This document shows, in pieces, positions 11,429-22,483 of a stretch of 64,000 nt of DNA; the first letter of the stretch is position 1, and every line of letters begins with the position of its first letter. The stretch spans positions 1 through 64,000 of the forward strand of contig NZ_FZOW01000005.1 in the NCBI RefSeq assembly GCF_900188125.1, read 5' to 3'. The stretch comes from Rhodococcoides kyotonense (lineage in GTDB: Bacteria; Actinomycetota; Actinomycetes; Mycobacteriales; Mycobacteriaceae). The position numbers were made by a program, and so were the translations under genes. The notes under the pieces were generated by a model. The model was not told where the DNA came from. It saw nothing but the letters and a program-made list of their open reading frames with translations, and ran no database searches.

Positions 11429-13438
11429 TCACTTCCGGTTGCCGCGGTATGCCAGTTCGAGCCGTGCCGGGTAGGGGACAGGGGGAAGCGACAAGATGTG
11501 CGCCACTGCCTTCCACGGCTCCAATCTGACGAAATTGGTTTGCCCCCAGTTGAACTGCTGGCCAGTGACCTCGTCGGTGACCGTCATCGTGTCGTGCCAG
11601 TCGTGACCGAGTTGCGGCATGTCCAACCAGATCGTTCCTTCTTCGGGGCCGAACGGGTTCAGATTGACGACTACGAGAACCGAATCACCCGTGGATGGAT
11701 CGAGTTTCGAGTAGGCGATGAGCGCATCGTTGTCCACCGAGTGAAAGTGTATGTTGCGCAACTGTTGTAGCGCGGGATGCGATCGGCGAATCCGGTTCAG
11801 TGCGGCGAGCCACGGCTCCAACGATTCACCGCGTGCCAGTGCGCCCTCGAAGTCACGCGGACGCAGCTGGTACTTCTCCGAATCGAGGTATTCCTCGCTG
11901 CCGGGTCGCACGGCTTGGTGCTCGTACAGTTCGTAACCCGAGTACACGCCCCACGTGGGAGACAGCGTCGCCGCCAAGGCCGCTCGCAACGCGAACATGC
12001 CGGGACCACCGTGCTGGAGACTCTCGTGCAGAATGTCCGGGGTGTTGACGAAGAGGTTGGGCCTGGCGTCGTCGGCGCGGCGTGCGTGCTCCTCGGCGAA
12101 CTCCGTCAGTTCCCACTTCGCGACACGCCAGGTGAAGTACGTGTAGGACTGCGTGAATCCGCGCATGGCCAAGCCGTACATGCGAGCCGGCCGCGTGAAG
12201 GCCTCCGCGAGGAAGAGGACGTCGGGATCGCTCTTCTTGATCTCGGCGATCAGCCATTCCCAGAAGTCCGGTGGCTTGGTGTGCGGGTTGTCGACGCGAA
12301 AGACCTTCACACCCAACGAGATCCAGTGGCGGACGACGCGCAGCACCTCGTTGTAGATGCCGCGCCGATCGTTGTCGAAATTGACCGGATAGATGTCCTG
12401 GTACTTCTTCGGTGGATTCTCGGCGTAGGCGATGGTGCCGTCCGGGAGAACCGTGAACCACTCGGGATGCTTGGCGGCCCAAGGATGATCGGGTGCAGCT
12501 TGCAATGCGAGGTCGAGCGCCACCTCGAGATCCAGCGCGCGTGCCGCGTCGACGAATGCACGAAAGTCGGACTCGGAGCCCAGCTCCGGATGGATCGCGT
12601 CGTGCCCGCCGTCCTTCGAGCCGATTGCCCACGGCGAGCCGACGTCGTCGGGTCCCGGAGTCAGAGTGTTGTTCGGCCCCTTGCGATTAACGCTGCCGAT
12701 CGGGTGAATCGGTGGAAGATAGACGATGTCGAAGCCCATACGAGCGATGCGGGGGAGCTGCTCGATGGACGTCGCGAACGTGCCGTGACGGGGCGAGCCG
12801 TCGTCGTTCCACCCGCCCGTCGAACGCGGGAAGAACTCGTACCAGGCGCCGTTCAGCGCCAGGGAGCGGTCGACCCACACGTTGATCGCGTTCGAACGAG
12901 TGATCAACTCGCGCAGAGGATGTTCGCGGAGCAACTCGGCGACACCCGGCGCGAATGCTGGTGCGACGCGCGCGGGCAGTTGACGGTCGGTGTCGCGCAA
13001 CGCCGCGGCGACCTCGTGCAACACGGACCTGTCCCCGCGCGGAACGCCTTTCGCTGCGCGTTCGAAGATCTGCGCGCCGGTCTCCAGATCGTTTGCGAGG
13101 TCGGATGCGCTCTGTCCGACTCCGAGCTTCGCCTCGACGGCGTGCCGCCACGTGGCCACCGGATCGCTCCAGGCCTCGATGCGGCAGATCCAGTACCCAG
13201 GCGCGGTGGGCGTGAAGAGGGCGTCGAACGTATCCGGCTCACGTCCGGGTGTCATCGTTATTCGTAAGGGAGTGCGGATACCTGGCCCGCGCACGGCGAG
13301 AGTCGCCGCTACTGCGTCGTGACCTTCCCTCCACACGTCCGCCGATACCGGAAATGCCTCGCCTACCACCGCTTTCGCGGGGTACTTTCCGGTAGTCGTG
13401 TCTGGAAGGACATTGTCGATACCGAGTCGACCTGTCAC
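11429..13438 (-). CDS. glgE: Alpha-1,4-glucan:maltose-1-phosphate maltosyltransferase
   Basis: GlgE extends alpha-1,4-glucan using maltose 1-phosphate made from trehalose. The 669 residues carry the GH13_3 signatures: the nucleophile region [14 protein letters not shown], acid/base region [12 protein letters not shown] and NTPDILHE. An N-terminal beta-sandwich (about 1-120) and helical insert precede the barrel. Start is GTG with ggag six bases upstream. It is first in the leftward glgE-glgB unit and divergent from glgP, with 166 bases between them for both promoters. Confidence 0.97.
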   Translation of the reverse strand: MTGRLGIDNVLPDTTTGKYPAKAVVGEAFPVSADVWREGHDAVAATLAVRGPGIRTPLRITMTPGREPDTFDALFTPTAPGYWICRIEAWSDPVATWRHAVEAKLGVGQSASDLANDLETGAQIFERAAKGVPRGDRSVLHEVAAALRDTDRQLPARVAPAFAPGVAELLREHPLRELITRSNAINVWVDRSLALNGAWYEFFPRSTGGWNDDGSPRHGTFATSIEQLPRIARMGFDIVYLPPIHPIGSVNRKGPNNTLTPGPDDVGSPWAIGSKDGGHDAIHPELGSESDFRAFVDAARALDLEVALDLALQAAPDHPWAAKHPEWFTVLPDGTIAYAENPPKKYQDIYPVNFDNDRRGIYNEVLRVVRHWISLGVKVFRVDNPHTKPPDFWEWLIAEIKKSDPDVLFLAEAFTRPARMYGLAMRGFTQSYTYFTWRVAKWELTEFAEEHARRADDARPNLFVNTPDILHESLQHGGPGMFALRAALAATLSPTWGVYSGYELYEHQAVRPGSEEYLDSEKYQLRPRDFEGALARGESLEPWLAALNRIRRSHPALQQLRNIHFHSVDNDALIAYSKLDPSTGDSVLVVVNLNPFGPEEGTIWLDMPQLGHDWHDTMTVTDEVTGQQFNWGQTNFVRLEPWKAVAHILSLPPVPYPARLELAYRGNRK

Positions 13439-13604
13439 TTCACGCTCCGTTCTTGGCTAGAGACTTCAGTCGCATCCGATGCGGCTGAAGGAGTAACTGT
13501 GGGTCGGCGTGCTCTCCATGACAACCGTAGTGCAGTGACCTCGCCTCCGCTGTTGTCGGAGAAGATCGATGCACTGTGTGCTTCGGGTGGGTAGGGTTCG
13601 TCCC

Positions 13605-16187
13605 GTGAAAGCTTTGCGTCGGTTCACTGTCCGAGCCCACCTGCCCGAGCGCCTGAATGCCCTGGCCGAGTTGTCGACAAACCTTCGCTGGTCATGGCAC
13701 CCGCCGACGCAGCGGTTGTTCGAGGACATCGATCCGGTGCTCTGGTCCGAACTCGACCGGGATCCGGTCGGTCTGCTCGGTGCGGTTGCTCCGTCCCGGC
13801 TCGAAGAACTCGCATCCGACGCGGAGTTCGTCGAGCGGTTGGGCGCCCTGGCAGCTGATCTGCAGGATTACCTGACGCGGCCTCTCTGGTACCAGAAGCT
13901 GCAGGACTCGGACGCGTCCGTGCCGTCGGGAATCGGTTATTTCTCGATGGAGTTCGGCGTCAGTGAGGTGCTGCCGAACTATTCGGGCGGACTCGGAATT
14001 CTTGCCGGTGACCACCTGAAGGCGGCCTCCGACCTCGGGCTTCCGCTCGTCGGCGTCGGTCTGCTGTATCGATCGGGCTACTTTCGCCAGTCGTTGACCG
14101 CCGACGGGTGGCAGGCCGAACGCTATCCGTCCCTCGACCCACAGGGGTTGCCGCTGCGGCTACTCACCGACTTCTCGGACGCGCCGGTGCTGATCCACGT
14201 CTCGATGCCCGGTGGTCGTGTGCTGCGCGCGCGAGTCTGGATAGCGCAGGTGGGGCGTGTTCCTCTCCTGCTGCTCGACTCCGACATCGCGGACAACGAC
14301 CCAGAACTGCGGGGCGTGACCGACCGTCTCTACGGCGGCGATCAGGACCATCGCATCAAGCAGGAGATCCTCGCGGGCATCGGCGGCGTTCGAGCGATTC
14401 GTGCCTACACGCATGCGCACGGACTGCCAGACCCCGAGGTGTTCCACATGAACGAGGGCCACGCTGGCTTCCTCGGCGCCGAGCGTATCCGTGAACTCGT
14501 CACCGGGCAGGGGCTCGACTTCGACGCGGCACTCGCGTCGGTCCGAGCAGGCACCGTCTTCACGACGCACACGCCGGTCCCCGCCGGAATCGACCGGTTT
14601 CCTGCCGACCTCGTCCGTCACTACTTCGGTAGCGACGACGGCAGTGCCGAGTCGGCTCTGCTGCCCGGGCTACCGATGGATCGCATCCTCGCGCTCGGCG
14701 CAGAGCCGGACCGCTCGGTCTTCAACATGGCGCACATGGGGCTTCGGCTCGGCCAGCGCGCCAACGGTGTGTCGAAGCTGCACGGCATCGTCAGCCGCGA
14801 GATGTTCAACGACCTGTGGCGCGGATTCGACGTCGCGGAAGTGCCGATCGGATCGGTGACCAATGGCGTGCACGCACCGACGTGGGCGGCACGGGAGTGG
14901 TTGGAGCTCGCACAGCAGACGGTCGGAGAACAGGCGCTGCAGGAAGCGCGCGGCTGGGAGCGGTTGGAGGACGTGTCGTCGGCGACGTTGTGGCAGACGC
15001 GCAACGAGCTGCGTGCGCAGTTGGTCGACGAGGTCCGTCGTCGGGTTCGCCGATCCTCGCTCGAACGCGGCTCGACCGAAGCCGAAATCAGTTGGACGGC
15101 AGGGGTGTTCGACCCGAACGTCCTGACCGTCGGGTTCGCTCGGCGTGTGCCCACCTACAAACGTCTGACGCTGATGCTGCGCGAACCCGAGCGTTTGCGT
15201 CGCCTGCTGCTCGACCCCGACCGACCGGTGCAGTTGGTCGTCGCAGGAAAATCGCACCCCGCCGACGACGGGGGCAAGGCTCTCATTCAGCAGATCGTCC
15301 GCTTCGCCGATCAGGCCGACGTGCGTCACCGCATCGTGTTCCTCCCGGACTACGACATGTCCATGGCGAAGTTCCTGTACTGGGGCTGCGACGTCTGGCT
15401 CAACAATCCACTGCGCCCACTCGAGGCGTGCGGCACGTCGGGCATGAAATCCGCGCTCAACGGTGGCCTCAACCTGTCCATCCGCGACGGGTGGTGGGAC
15501 GAGATGTACGACGGCGAAAACGGTTGGGCCATACCGACGGCCGACGGCGTCACCGACGAGAACCGACGCGACGACCTCGAAGCCTCCGCGCTGTACGAGT
15601 TGCTCGAGCAGTCGGTACTGCCGAAGTTCTACGATCGCACCGACGGTATCCCCACTCGCTGGATCGAGATGGTGCGTCACACCCTCGAACACCTCGGGCC
15701 ACAAGTGTTGGCGTCGCGCATGGTTCGGGACTACACGCTCGGTTACTACGGTCCCGCTGCACGTGCGGCACGCACGGTCGACGCCGACGGTCACGCGGGA
15801 GCGAAGGATGTCGCGGCCTACCGCCGTCGTGTCGAGGCCGAGTGGAATGCGGTCGAGGTCGTGCAGGTGGACAGCGAGGGGCTGCCGGACACACCGGTGA
15901 TCGGCGCGAAACTCAGTCTGCGAGCGTATGTTCGGCTCGGCGAGCTGGCCCCGACGGACGTCGTGGTTCAGGCAGCCATCGGACGGGTCACCGACGACGA
16001 CGACCTCACCGACGTCCGCTATGTTCCCATGGCTCACGCCGGGTCCGATTCGTCCGGTGAGATCTTCGAGACCGACACCGCACTCCCGGTGAGCGGCGCA
16101 GTCGGATACACGGTCCGAGTGCTGCCGCATCACGAATTGTTGTCCGGCGACTCGGAACTCGGCCTGGTGGAGTCGGCGCGGCCCTAG
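13605..16187 (+). CDS. glgP: Glycogen/alpha-glucan phosphorylase
   Basis: Releases glucose 1-phosphate from alpha-glucan using phosphate and PLP. The 860-residue protein belongs to the alpha-glucan phosphorylase type found in mycobacteria. The PLP lysine lies in EACGTSGMKSALNGGLNLS. The GTG start gives MKALRRFTVRAHLPERL, which matches the mycobacterial N-terminus; the frame is open 12 codons further up. Its 3' end overlaps the dinG stop by four bases, tail to tail. Opposed transcription from glgE-glgB places synthesis and breakdown on either side of one promoter region. Confidence 0.96.
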   Translation: MKALRRFTVRAHLPERLNALAELSTNLRWSWHPPTQRLFEDIDPVLWSELDRDPVGLLGAVAPSRLEELASDAEFVERLGALAADLQDYLTRPLWYQKLQDSDASVPSGIGYFSMEFGVSEVLPNYSGGLGILAGDHLKAASDLGLPLVGVGLLYRSGYFRQSLTADGWQAERYPSLDPQGLPLRLLTDFSDAPVLIHVSMPGGRVLRARVWIAQVGRVPLLLLDSDIADNDPELRGVTDRLYGGDQDHRIKQEILAGIGGVRAIRAYTHAHGLPDPEVFHMNEGHAGFLGAERIRELVTGQGLDFDAALASVRAGTVFTTHTPVPAGIDRFPADLVRHYFGSDDGSAESALLPGLPMDRILALGAEPDRSVFNMAHMGLRLGQRANGVSKLHGIVSREMFNDLWRGFDVAEVPIGSVTNGVHAPTWAAREWLELAQQTVGEQALQEARGWERLEDVSSATLWQTRNELRAQLVDEVRRRVRRSSLERGSTEAEISWTAGVFDPNVLTVGFARRVPTYKRLTLMLREPERLRRLLLDPDRPVQLVVAGKSHPADDGGKALIQQIVRFADQADVRHRIVFLPDYDMSMAKFLYWGCDVWLNNPLRPLEACGTSGMKSALNGGLNLSIRDGWWDEMYDGENGWAIPTADGVTDENRRDDLEASALYELLEQSVLPKFYDRTDGIPTRWIEMVRHTLEHLGPQVLASRMVRDYTLGYYGPAARAARTVDADGHAGAKDVAAYRRRVEAEWNAVEVVQVDSEGLPDTPVIGAKLSLRAYVRLGELAPTDVVVQAAIGRVTDDDDLTDVRYVPMAHAGSDSSGEIFETDTALPVSGAVGYTVRVLPHHELLSGDSELGLVESARP

Positions 16188-18232
16188 TTCCCCGCCAGCC
16201 GAGCCAACGCTTTGCGCACCACCTCGGGGTCCGACGTCTCCCAGAACGGCGGGAGCGATGCCCTGAGGTAGCCGCCGTAGCGCGCGGTGACGATTCGGGA
16301 GTCCAGCATCGCGACCACGCCACGGTCGTCGACGCTACGTAGCAGCCGACCGACTCCCTGTGCGAGCAACAGGGCCGCGTGGTTGGCGGCGACCGCCAGA
16401 AAGCCGTTGCCGCCGCGGGATTGGACCGCCTGCTGCCTCGCGACGAGAAGAGGGTCGTCGGGCCGGGGGAACGGAATACGGTCGAGGATGACAAGGCTCA
16501 GCGATGGCCCCGGCACGTCGACGCCCTGCCACAGCGACAACGTCCCGAACAGTGACGTGGCTTCGTCGTCCGCGAATTTCTTGACGAGTGCGCCGGTGGA
16601 GTCGTCGCCCTGGCACAGCACCGGCGTGTCCAGGCGCTCACGCATCTCCTCTGCGGCAGCCTTCGCGGCGCGCATCGACGAGAACAATCCAAGGGTGCGT
16701 CCACCGGCCGCGGTGACGAGTTGCTCGATCTCGTCGAGGTACTGAGGCGACAGTCCGTCGCGTCCGGGCGGTGAAAGGTGCTTGGCCACATAGAGAATGC
16801 CGGCCTTGGCGTGATCGAAGGGCGATCCGACGTCGAGCGAATTCCAGTGGATCGACGCCGTGTCCGACGGTGCCTCGCTGCCGGTTGCCGTCGTCGTGTC
16901 ACTGCGACCGGCATTCTCGGCGGGCAGGCCCCAGTTGACGGCGAGACCGTCGAACGATCCGCCGACGGTGAGAGTCGCGGAGGTGAGGACGACGGTCGAC
17001 TCGGCGAACAGTCGACTGCGCAACAACCCACCGACCGACAACGGCGCCATCCGCACGGTGCGTTTGACCGACCCTCGGAAATCGTCGACCGCGTGCCAGA
17101 CGACGTCCTTGCGCTTGGCCGGGTCGGGCTCGTCGAATGCGGTCAGGACCCGCACCGCGCTGTCGTGGACCTCGTCGACGGCGACGAGCGCAGCGTTGCG
17201 AGCAGCGGCGGCTTCCGGGTCCATGTTCGCCTGACCGCCTCGCGCAGGTCCGATCGCCGTCCGTACGGCCCACGCCGAGTCGCGGACCGATGCAAGAGCA
17301 GCACCGACGCCGTCGGGAAGCGCAGCCCAGCGTCCCGGAGGCATGTCGTCGAGAACAGCGGCCCAGTTCTCGGCCGCGCCCTCGAGCGCATCGACGGTCT
17401 CCTCTTCGATGAGCTTGGTGCTGCGTCGGGCCGCGGCCGTGATGGTCGACGCGGACAGCTCGGACGTGGCAACTCCGGTGACACGGTCGACGAGTTCATG
17501 CGCCTCGTCGATGACGACGACGTCGTGCTCCGGCAGGATCTGAATGCCGGTGATCGCGTCGATGGCCAGCAGTGCGTGGTTGGTCACGACGACGTCGACC
17601 TGCGACGCCTCGGTCTTGGCGCGCTCGGCGAAGCAGTCCTCGCCGACCGGGCACCGCGATTTGCCGAGGCACTCGCGCGCGCTGACACTGACCTGCCGCC
17701 ATGCCTGATCGCTGACACCGGGGGTCAGGTCGTCGCGATCTCCGGTCTCGGTGTCGGACGACCACTCGGTCAGTCGGACGACCTCGCGCCCGAGCCGGGA
17801 CACGGCGAACGCGTCGAACAATTCTGCCTCCGGTGCCTCCTCCGAGGCGCCGGTGTGGATCTTGTTCATGCAGAGATAGTTGTTGCGGCCCTTGAGGATC
17901 GCGAACCGCGGTCGACGGCCTATCGCGTCCTTCAGTGCATCCGCGAGACGCGGTAGGTCGCGGTCGACGAGCTGACGTTGCAGTGCGATCGTGGCCGTCG
18001 ACACCACGACGGTGCGACCCGACTCGACGGCGTGCCTGATACTCGGCACCAGGTACGCAAGCGACTTACCGGTGCCGGTGCCCGCCTGCACCGCGAGGTG
18101 CTGCCCTGTGTCGATCGAGTGTGCGACCGCCGACGCCATCGTCAGCTGATTGGTCCGCTCCTTGCCCCCGAGCGCGTGCACGGCAGTCTTCAGCAACGCG
18201 GGCACGGTGGGGAGTTCGGTCGAAGACGGCAC
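16184..18232 (-). CDS. dinG: ATP-dependent DNA helicase, DinG/XPD family
   Basis: Superfamily 2 5'-3' iron-sulfur helicase, probably for repair or R-loop removal. The 682 residues show Walker A AGTGTGKSLAY, the DEAH box VVIDEAHELVD, and four Cys for a 4Fe-4S cluster (YLCMN, ECLGK, RCPVG, EDCF) between the two. The C-terminal helicase half ends with LWQGVDVPG and GVGRLLRS. Start is GTG. It corresponds to Rv1329c and shares orientation with pncB. Confidence 0.94.
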   Translation of the reverse strand: MPSSTELPTVPALLKTAVHALGGKERTNQLTMASAVAHSIDTGQHLAVQAGTGTGKSLAYLVPSIRHAVESGRTVVVSTATIALQRQLVDRDLPRLADALKDAIGRRPRFAILKGRNNYLCMNKIHTGASEEAPEAELFDAFAVSRLGREVVRLTEWSSDTETGDRDDLTPGVSDQAWRQVSVSARECLGKSRCPVGEDCFAERAKTEASQVDVVVTNHALLAIDAITGIQILPEHDVVVIDEAHELVDRVTGVATSELSASTITAAARRSTKLIEEETVDALEGAAENWAAVLDDMPPGRWAALPDGVGAALASVRDSAWAVRTAIGPARGGQANMDPEAAAARNAALVAVDEVHDSAVRVLTAFDEPDPAKRKDVVWHAVDDFRGSVKRTVRMAPLSVGGLLRSRLFAESTVVLTSATLTVGGSFDGLAVNWGLPAENAGRSDTTTATGSEAPSDTASIHWNSLDVGSPFDHAKAGILYVAKHLSPPGRDGLSPQYLDEIEQLVTAAGGRTLGLFSSMRAAKAAAEEMRERLDTPVLCQGDDSTGALVKKFADDEATSLFGTLSLWQGVDVPGPSLSLVILDRIPFPRPDDPLLVARQQAVQSRGGNGFLAVAANHAALLLAQGVGRLLRSVDDRGVVAMLDSRIVTARYGGYLRASLPPFWETSDPEVVRKALARLAGN

Positions 18233-18261
18233 CGGAGCAGACTACTGCCAGCGAAGCCGCC

Positions 18262-19596
18262 TCACAGAAACCGCGTGGGCAGCGCCGGTTCGCCCTGCGA
18301 CAACTTCAATCCTTCCCACGGGAGGCTAACGAGTCGCCCGGCGAGGAGTTCGCGGGATTCCTTCAATGTCGGTCGGTCGGGGACCGGCTCACCGCCACGG
18401 ACGAGCGGGACACTGAGCTCGATCGCGGTCAGTCCGGGGTCGACGGTCGGCGCACTGCCGAGGGGATGCACGATCTCCTCGACGGCTGTACCGGTGTCAC
18501 GCGTCGTCCGGATCGCGGCCTTCCTGCCGCCGCGGGACTCCTTGTGGCTGCTGCGCTTGGCGACCGGTCGGTCGTCGACGGCGACCAGCTTGTAGACCAT
18601 GCCCGCGGTCGGCGCACCCGAGCCCGTGACGAGAGACGTCCCGACGCCGTAGGTGTCCACCGGCTCGGCCCGGAGTGCGGCGATCGCGTATTCGTCGAGA
18701 TCTCCGGACACGACGATCTTGGTCCGGGTGGCACCGAGGTCGTCGAGCTGCTGGCGGACCTGACGGGTGAGAACACCGAGATCACCGGAGTCGATGCGGA
18801 CGCCGCCGAGTTCGGGCCCGGCGACCTCGATCGCGTTGATGACGCCCTGGGTGATGTCGTAGGTGTCGACCAACAGGGTCGTTCCGACGCCGAGCGTGCG
18901 AATCTGAGCTGCGAACGCGGCCTTCTCGTCGGGGCCGTCGGGACCGGTGTGCAACAACGTGAACGCGTGCGCCGACGTGCCCGCGCCCGGAACGCCATGT
19001 CGCCGTACGGCTTCGAGATTGGACGTCGCCGCGAAACCGGCGAGATACGCTGCCCTCGACGACGCGACTGCCGCCTCCTCGTGGGTGCGACGTGACCCCA
19101 TTTCGATGAGCGGCCTACCGGCGGCCGAGCTGACCATCCGGGCGGCTGCGGACACGATCGCACTGTCGTGGTTGAGGATCGACAGTGCGAGAGTTTCGAG
19201 GACGACGCACTCGGCAAACGTTCCGCGCACCGACAGCACAGGGGAGCCTGGGAAGTACAGATCGCCTTCGCGGTAGCCGTCGATGTCGCCGGTGAATCGG
19301 TAGTTCGACAGCCAGTCGAGGGTGGTGCGGTCGAGGAACGACGAGACCGTCTCCAGTTCCTCTTCGCCGAATCGGAACCGGGCCAGTGCGTCGAGGAAGC
19401 GTCCCGTACCGCCCACGACGCCGTAGCGGCGACCGCCGGGCAGCCGCCTCGCGAAGACTTCGAAACTGCACGGTGTATCCGCCGAACCGTCGGCGAGTGC
19501 CGCGGACAGCATCGTCAGTTCGTACTGGTCGGTGAACAGGGCGGTACTACGCACCGTGCCCGTTATGTCGGAATCGCTCGTCGAGGGGTGAGACAC
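18262..19596 (-). CDS. pncB: Nicotinate phosphoribosyltransferase
   Basis: Makes nicotinate mononucleotide from nicotinate and PRPP in NAD salvage. With the GTG at 19596 (VSHPSTSD) the product has 444 residues, close to mycobacterial PncB1. FTDQYELTM near the start and VRIDSGDLG are family motifs. The frame stays open upstream across the divergent clpS start, so the longer form is rejected; a GTG at 19602 is also possible. pncB and clpS diverge from a 67-base gap. Confidence 0.94.
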   Translation of the reverse strand: MSHPSTSDSDITGTVRSTALFTDQYELTMLSAALADGSADTPCSFEVFARRLPGGRRYGVVGGTGRFLDALARFRFGEEELETVSSFLDRTTLDWLSNYRFTGDIDGYREGDLYFPGSPVLSVRGTFAECVVLETLALSILNHDSAIVSAAARMVSSAAGRPLIEMGSRRTHEEAAVASSRAAYLAGFAATSNLEAVRRHGVPGAGTSAHAFTLLHTGPDGPDEKAAFAAQIRTLGVGTTLLVDTYDITQGVINAIEVAGPELGGVRIDSGDLGVLTRQVRQQLDDLGATRTKIVVSGDLDEYAIAALRAEPVDTYGVGTSLVTGSGAPTAGMVYKLVAVDDRPVAKRSSHKESRGGRKAAIRTTRDTGTAVEEIVHPLGSAPTVDPGLTAIELSVPLVRGGEPVPDRPTLKESRELLAGRLVSLPWEGLKLSQGEPALPTRFL

Positions 19597-19663
19597 ATCC
19601 ACAACACTACGAGGCGCGGGGGTGAGGGTGTGGAGTTCGACCGTTGCGTCGTACCCTGTTCTC

Positions 19664-20014
19664 ATGGCTTCATCGACGGCACACGTGACCGTGGACAGGG
19701 TGGGCACCTCGCCGACGCTGGCCGCTTCACCCCAGGCGGTCCCCGCCGAGACCGAAGCCGTGGCGCGAGACGAAGCACAGGACGTGCCCTGGGTGACCAT
19801 CGTCTGGGACGATCCGGTCAACTTGATGCACTACGTCACCTTCATATTCCAGAAGCTGTTCGGCTACAGCAAAGCCAAGGCAACCGAGCTCATGATGCAG
19901 GTGCATTCGGAGGGCAAGGCCGTCGTCTCGAGCGGCGAACGGGACAAGATGGAGAACGACGTCCGCAGGCTTCACGCGGCCGGCCTCTGGGCGACGATGC
20001 AGCAGGACAAGTAA
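19664..20014 (+). CDS. clpS: ATP-dependent Clp protease adaptor ClpS
   Basis: N-recognin that brings proteins with destabilising N-termini to ClpCP. The 116-residue product has a disordered first 40 residues and the ClpS core: [28 protein letters not shown] and [11 protein letters not shown]. The Asp-Asp/Asn pocket residues near the start of the core are present. It leads an operon with the DUF2017 and S58 peptidase genes, the same order as Rv1331-Rv1333. Confidence 0.96.
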   Translation: MASSTAHVTVDRVGTSPTLAASPQAVPAETEAVARDEAQDVPWVTIVWDDPVNLMHYVTFIFQKLFGYSKAKATELMMQVHSEGKAVVSSGERDKMENDVRRLHAAGLWATMQQDK

Positions 20015-20068
20015 GGACGAATCCTTCTCGGATTCCTTCGACGTACGAGAGACGGGGTCGTTACAGCT

Positions 20069-20632
20069 GTGCGCACGTGGAGTAGAAAGAGCTCACTCGG
20101 CGGACTCAAGATTCGTTCGGAGATGGACGCGCGTGAGGTGACGGTGTTGCGTTCGCTCGTCGAGTCCGTCCTCGGATTGCTGAGCGAACGGGCGAAGGCC
20201 GCACCGACAGACGAGCTCGCTCAGCTCACCGGTCTCCGTACCGGCCACAACACCCCGCCCGACGACGCCGCGCTGGCGCGATTGCTCCCCGACTTCCATC
20301 GCGGTGAGGACGGCTCCACCGACACTGCGGACCTCAACGGTGCACTGCGAGGCCTGCACGAGCCGGAGATCATCGACGAGAAGCTCGCCGCGGGAACCGT
20401 CATTCTGCGGACGCTGCCCTCCGACGGCGGCAAGATCACGCTGACACCCGAGCAAGCAGATGCCTGGCTGATGGGGTTGAACGACGTACGATTGGCCCTC
20501 GGAACGACTCTGGGCATCGACGCCGACACCCCGGAAGTTCTCGACGAGGACGATCCACGAGCTCCACACCTCGACGTGTACCACTGGCTGACCTGGATGC
20601 AGGATTCTCTGGTGCAGGTCCTCACTCCGTAG
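20069..20632 (+). CDS. DUF2017 family protein
   Basis: Predicted cytoplasmic, mostly helical 187-residue protein starting at GTG. Conserved-looking blocks are DAREVTVLRSLVESVLGLL near the start and VYHWLTWMQDSL at the end. It corresponds in position to Rv1332, always next to clpS, so a link to Clp-dependent proteolysis is possible but unproven. The next gene's ribosome site overlaps its stop codon. Confidence 0.88.
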   Translation: MRTWSRKSSLGGLKIRSEMDAREVTVLRSLVESVLGLLSERAKAAPTDELAQLTGLRTGHNTPPDDAALARLLPDFHRGEDGSTDTADLNGALRGLHEPEIIDEKLAAGTVILRTLPSDGGKITLTPEQADAWLMGLNDVRLALGTTLGIDADTPEVLDEDDPRAPHLDVYHWLTWMQDSLVQVLTP

Positions 20633-20641
20633 GAGCACCTC

Positions 20642-21703
20642 TTGGGGGCAGGCCCGAAGGATTCACTCACCGACGTCGCTGGTCTTCTCGTCGGCCATCA
20701 CCACCAGATCGATCCCGACGCACGGCTCGGTTCCGGCGCGGCAACCGGATGTACCGTCGTGCGGGCTCTGGGCGGTGCAGTGGCAGCTGTCGACGTCCGA
20801 GGCGGTGGGCCGGGCACACGGGAAACCGATCTGCTCGACCCGAGTCATTCTGTGCAGCAGGTCAATTCGATACTGTTGACGGGAGGCAGCGCGTACGGTC
20901 TCGCCGCGGCCGACGGCGTCATGCGATGGCTCGAAGAGCACGGTCACGGAATCGCGATGGGCAGTCCCGATCAGGTCGTGCCCATCGTTCCCGCCGCCGT
21001 CATCTTCGATCTTCCGGTGGGCGACTGGACCGTTCGCCCGACGGCGGAGTTCGGCTATCGGGCTGCGGCCGCTGCGGCAGCCGATTTCGCGACCGGCTCG
21101 GTGGGCGCAGGCGTCGGCGCGCGGGCAGGCGTGCTCAAAGGTGGTGTCGGAACGGCCAGTACGGTCATCGACGGCGGGCCGGCAGACGGCGTCACGGTCG
21201 GCGCGCTGATCGTGACCAACCCCGTCGGGTCGGTGTTCGATCCGCGTACAGGACTCCCGTGGGGCGTCGGATCTCAGGGGTCGCAGGCATTCGGCATGCG
21301 CACACCCGACGTACACGAACTGTGGAATGCGAACGCACTCGCGCCGAAAGGAACCGCACTCAACACGACGATCGGCGTCGTCGCGACCGATGTGGATCTG
21401 TCGGCGTCGGCGTGCAAACGGGTTGCGGTCGCGGCGCACGACGGGCTTGCTCGCGCGATCAGGCCCGCCCACTCGCCGCTCGACGGTGACACGATCTTCG
21501 CGCTGTCCACCGGGACGAGGTCCGTCGTCACCGAGACCTCGATGCCGAAGGCGTTCATGCAGGACCTGCCGGTTCTCGACGCGGTCACGGCCGTCGCTGC
21601 CGACGTCGTCGAACGTGCCATCGTGCGGGCGCTGCTCGATGCGACGACCGTCGCCGGAATCCCGACGTATCGTCAGATCTTCCCGTCGGCGTTCGAGGCC
21701 TGA
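20642..21703 (+). CDS. P1/S58 family autoprocessing aminopeptidase
   Basis: Ntn-type hydrolase of the DmpA/S58 family, normally cut into two chains with a new N-terminal nucleophile. The 353 residues start at TTG with aggag six bases upstream, overlapping the DUF2017 stop. LLTGGSAYGLAAADGVM is the family glycine-rich motif. The probable self-cleavage site is in ALNTTIGVVAT, with Thr as nucleophile. It corresponds to Rv1333. In M. tuberculosis mec-cysO-cysM follow; here the next gene is the rhomboid. Confidence 0.9.
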   Translation: MGAGPKDSLTDVAGLLVGHHHQIDPDARLGSGAATGCTVVRALGGAVAAVDVRGGGPGTRETDLLDPSHSVQQVNSILLTGGSAYGLAAADGVMRWLEEHGHGIAMGSPDQVVPIVPAAVIFDLPVGDWTVRPTAEFGYRAAAAAAADFATGSVGAGVGARAGVLKGGVGTASTVIDGGPADGVTVGALIVTNPVGSVFDPRTGLPWGVGSQGSQAFGMRTPDVHELWNANALAPKGTALNTTIGVVATDVDLSASACKRVAVAAHDGLARAIRPAHSPLDGDTIFALSTGTRSVVTETSMPKAFMQDLPVLDAVTAVAADVVERAIVRALLDATTVAGIPTYRQIFPSAFEA

Positions 21704-21759
21704 CCGGCCGCCGCGCACATCGGTAGTCTGGATTCGGACACCTCGAGGAAGGCTCGTCG

Positions 21760-22374
21760 ATGACCGCGAACCCGTATCTCCCCACCCCGACGCCGAAACG
21801 CCCGGTGTGGCAGCAGGCCGCGATGTTCATGGGTGGCTTCGTCGTGCTGCTGTGGGTGATCGAGCTGATCGACGTCGCGTCGGGAAGTCGCGTCGAGGAT
21901 GCGGGCATCACACCGCGGAGCGTCGACGGGCTCTGGGGGATTCTGTTCGCGCCGGTGTTGCACGACGACTGGGCGCATCTGATCGCGAACACGATTCCCG
22001 TCCTGATCCTCGGCTTTCTGGTGTTGCTGTCCGGAATCGGCCGAGGGCTCACGGCCACCGGGATCATCTGGATCCTCGGTGGCATCGGGACGTGGTTGAC
22101 GGCGGGCGCGGGCACCAACCACATCGGTGCGTCGATCCTCATCTTCGGCTGGATCACCTATCTGCTCACGCGCGGCATTTTCGCCCGTAACGTGGGTCAA
22201 CTCGCCATCGGTGTAGTGGTTTTCGTCATCTACGGCGGAGCTCTGTGGGGTGTGCTACCGACTGATGCCTTCATCTCCTGGCAAGGACATCTGTTCGGCG
22301 CGATCGGCGGAGTGGTCGCGGCCTGGACGTTGTCCGCCGACGCACGTGAGGTACGCAGGCAAAAGGTGCGCTGA
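21760..22374 (+). CDS. Rhomboid family intramembrane serine protease
   Basis: A 204-residue membrane protein with about six transmembrane helices. The rhomboid catalytic dyad is visible as Ser in NHIGASILIFG and His in WQGHLFGAIGG. The loop DDWAHLIANTIPVLILG matches the H-x-x-x-N part of the first helix pair. A ribosome site (aggaagg) precedes the ATG. It corresponds to Rv1337. Substrates are unknown. Confidence 0.92.
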   Translation: MTANPYLPTPTPKRPVWQQAAMFMGGFVVLLWVIELIDVASGSRVEDAGITPRSVDGLWGILFAPVLHDDWAHLIANTIPVLILGFLVLLSGIGRGLTATGIIWILGGIGTWLTAGAGTNHIGASILIFGWITYLLTRGIFARNVGQLAIGVVVFVIYGGALWGVLPTDAFISWQGHLFGAIGGVVAAWTLSADAREVRRQKVR

Positions 22375-22483
22375 CGCGCCCGTGTTCGCATCGTCGGCCG
22401 CCGCATCGACCACGCACACACGGTCGGCGCAGCAACGAGCAAAACTCGCCGATCGTTTCGACGGCGAGCAAAGTCGTGGCAGC

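Noticed and set aside
20019-20035. Small hairpin after clpS as a terminator
   Set aside because: Only a 6-bp stem without U-tract, and the downstream genes look co-transcribed.
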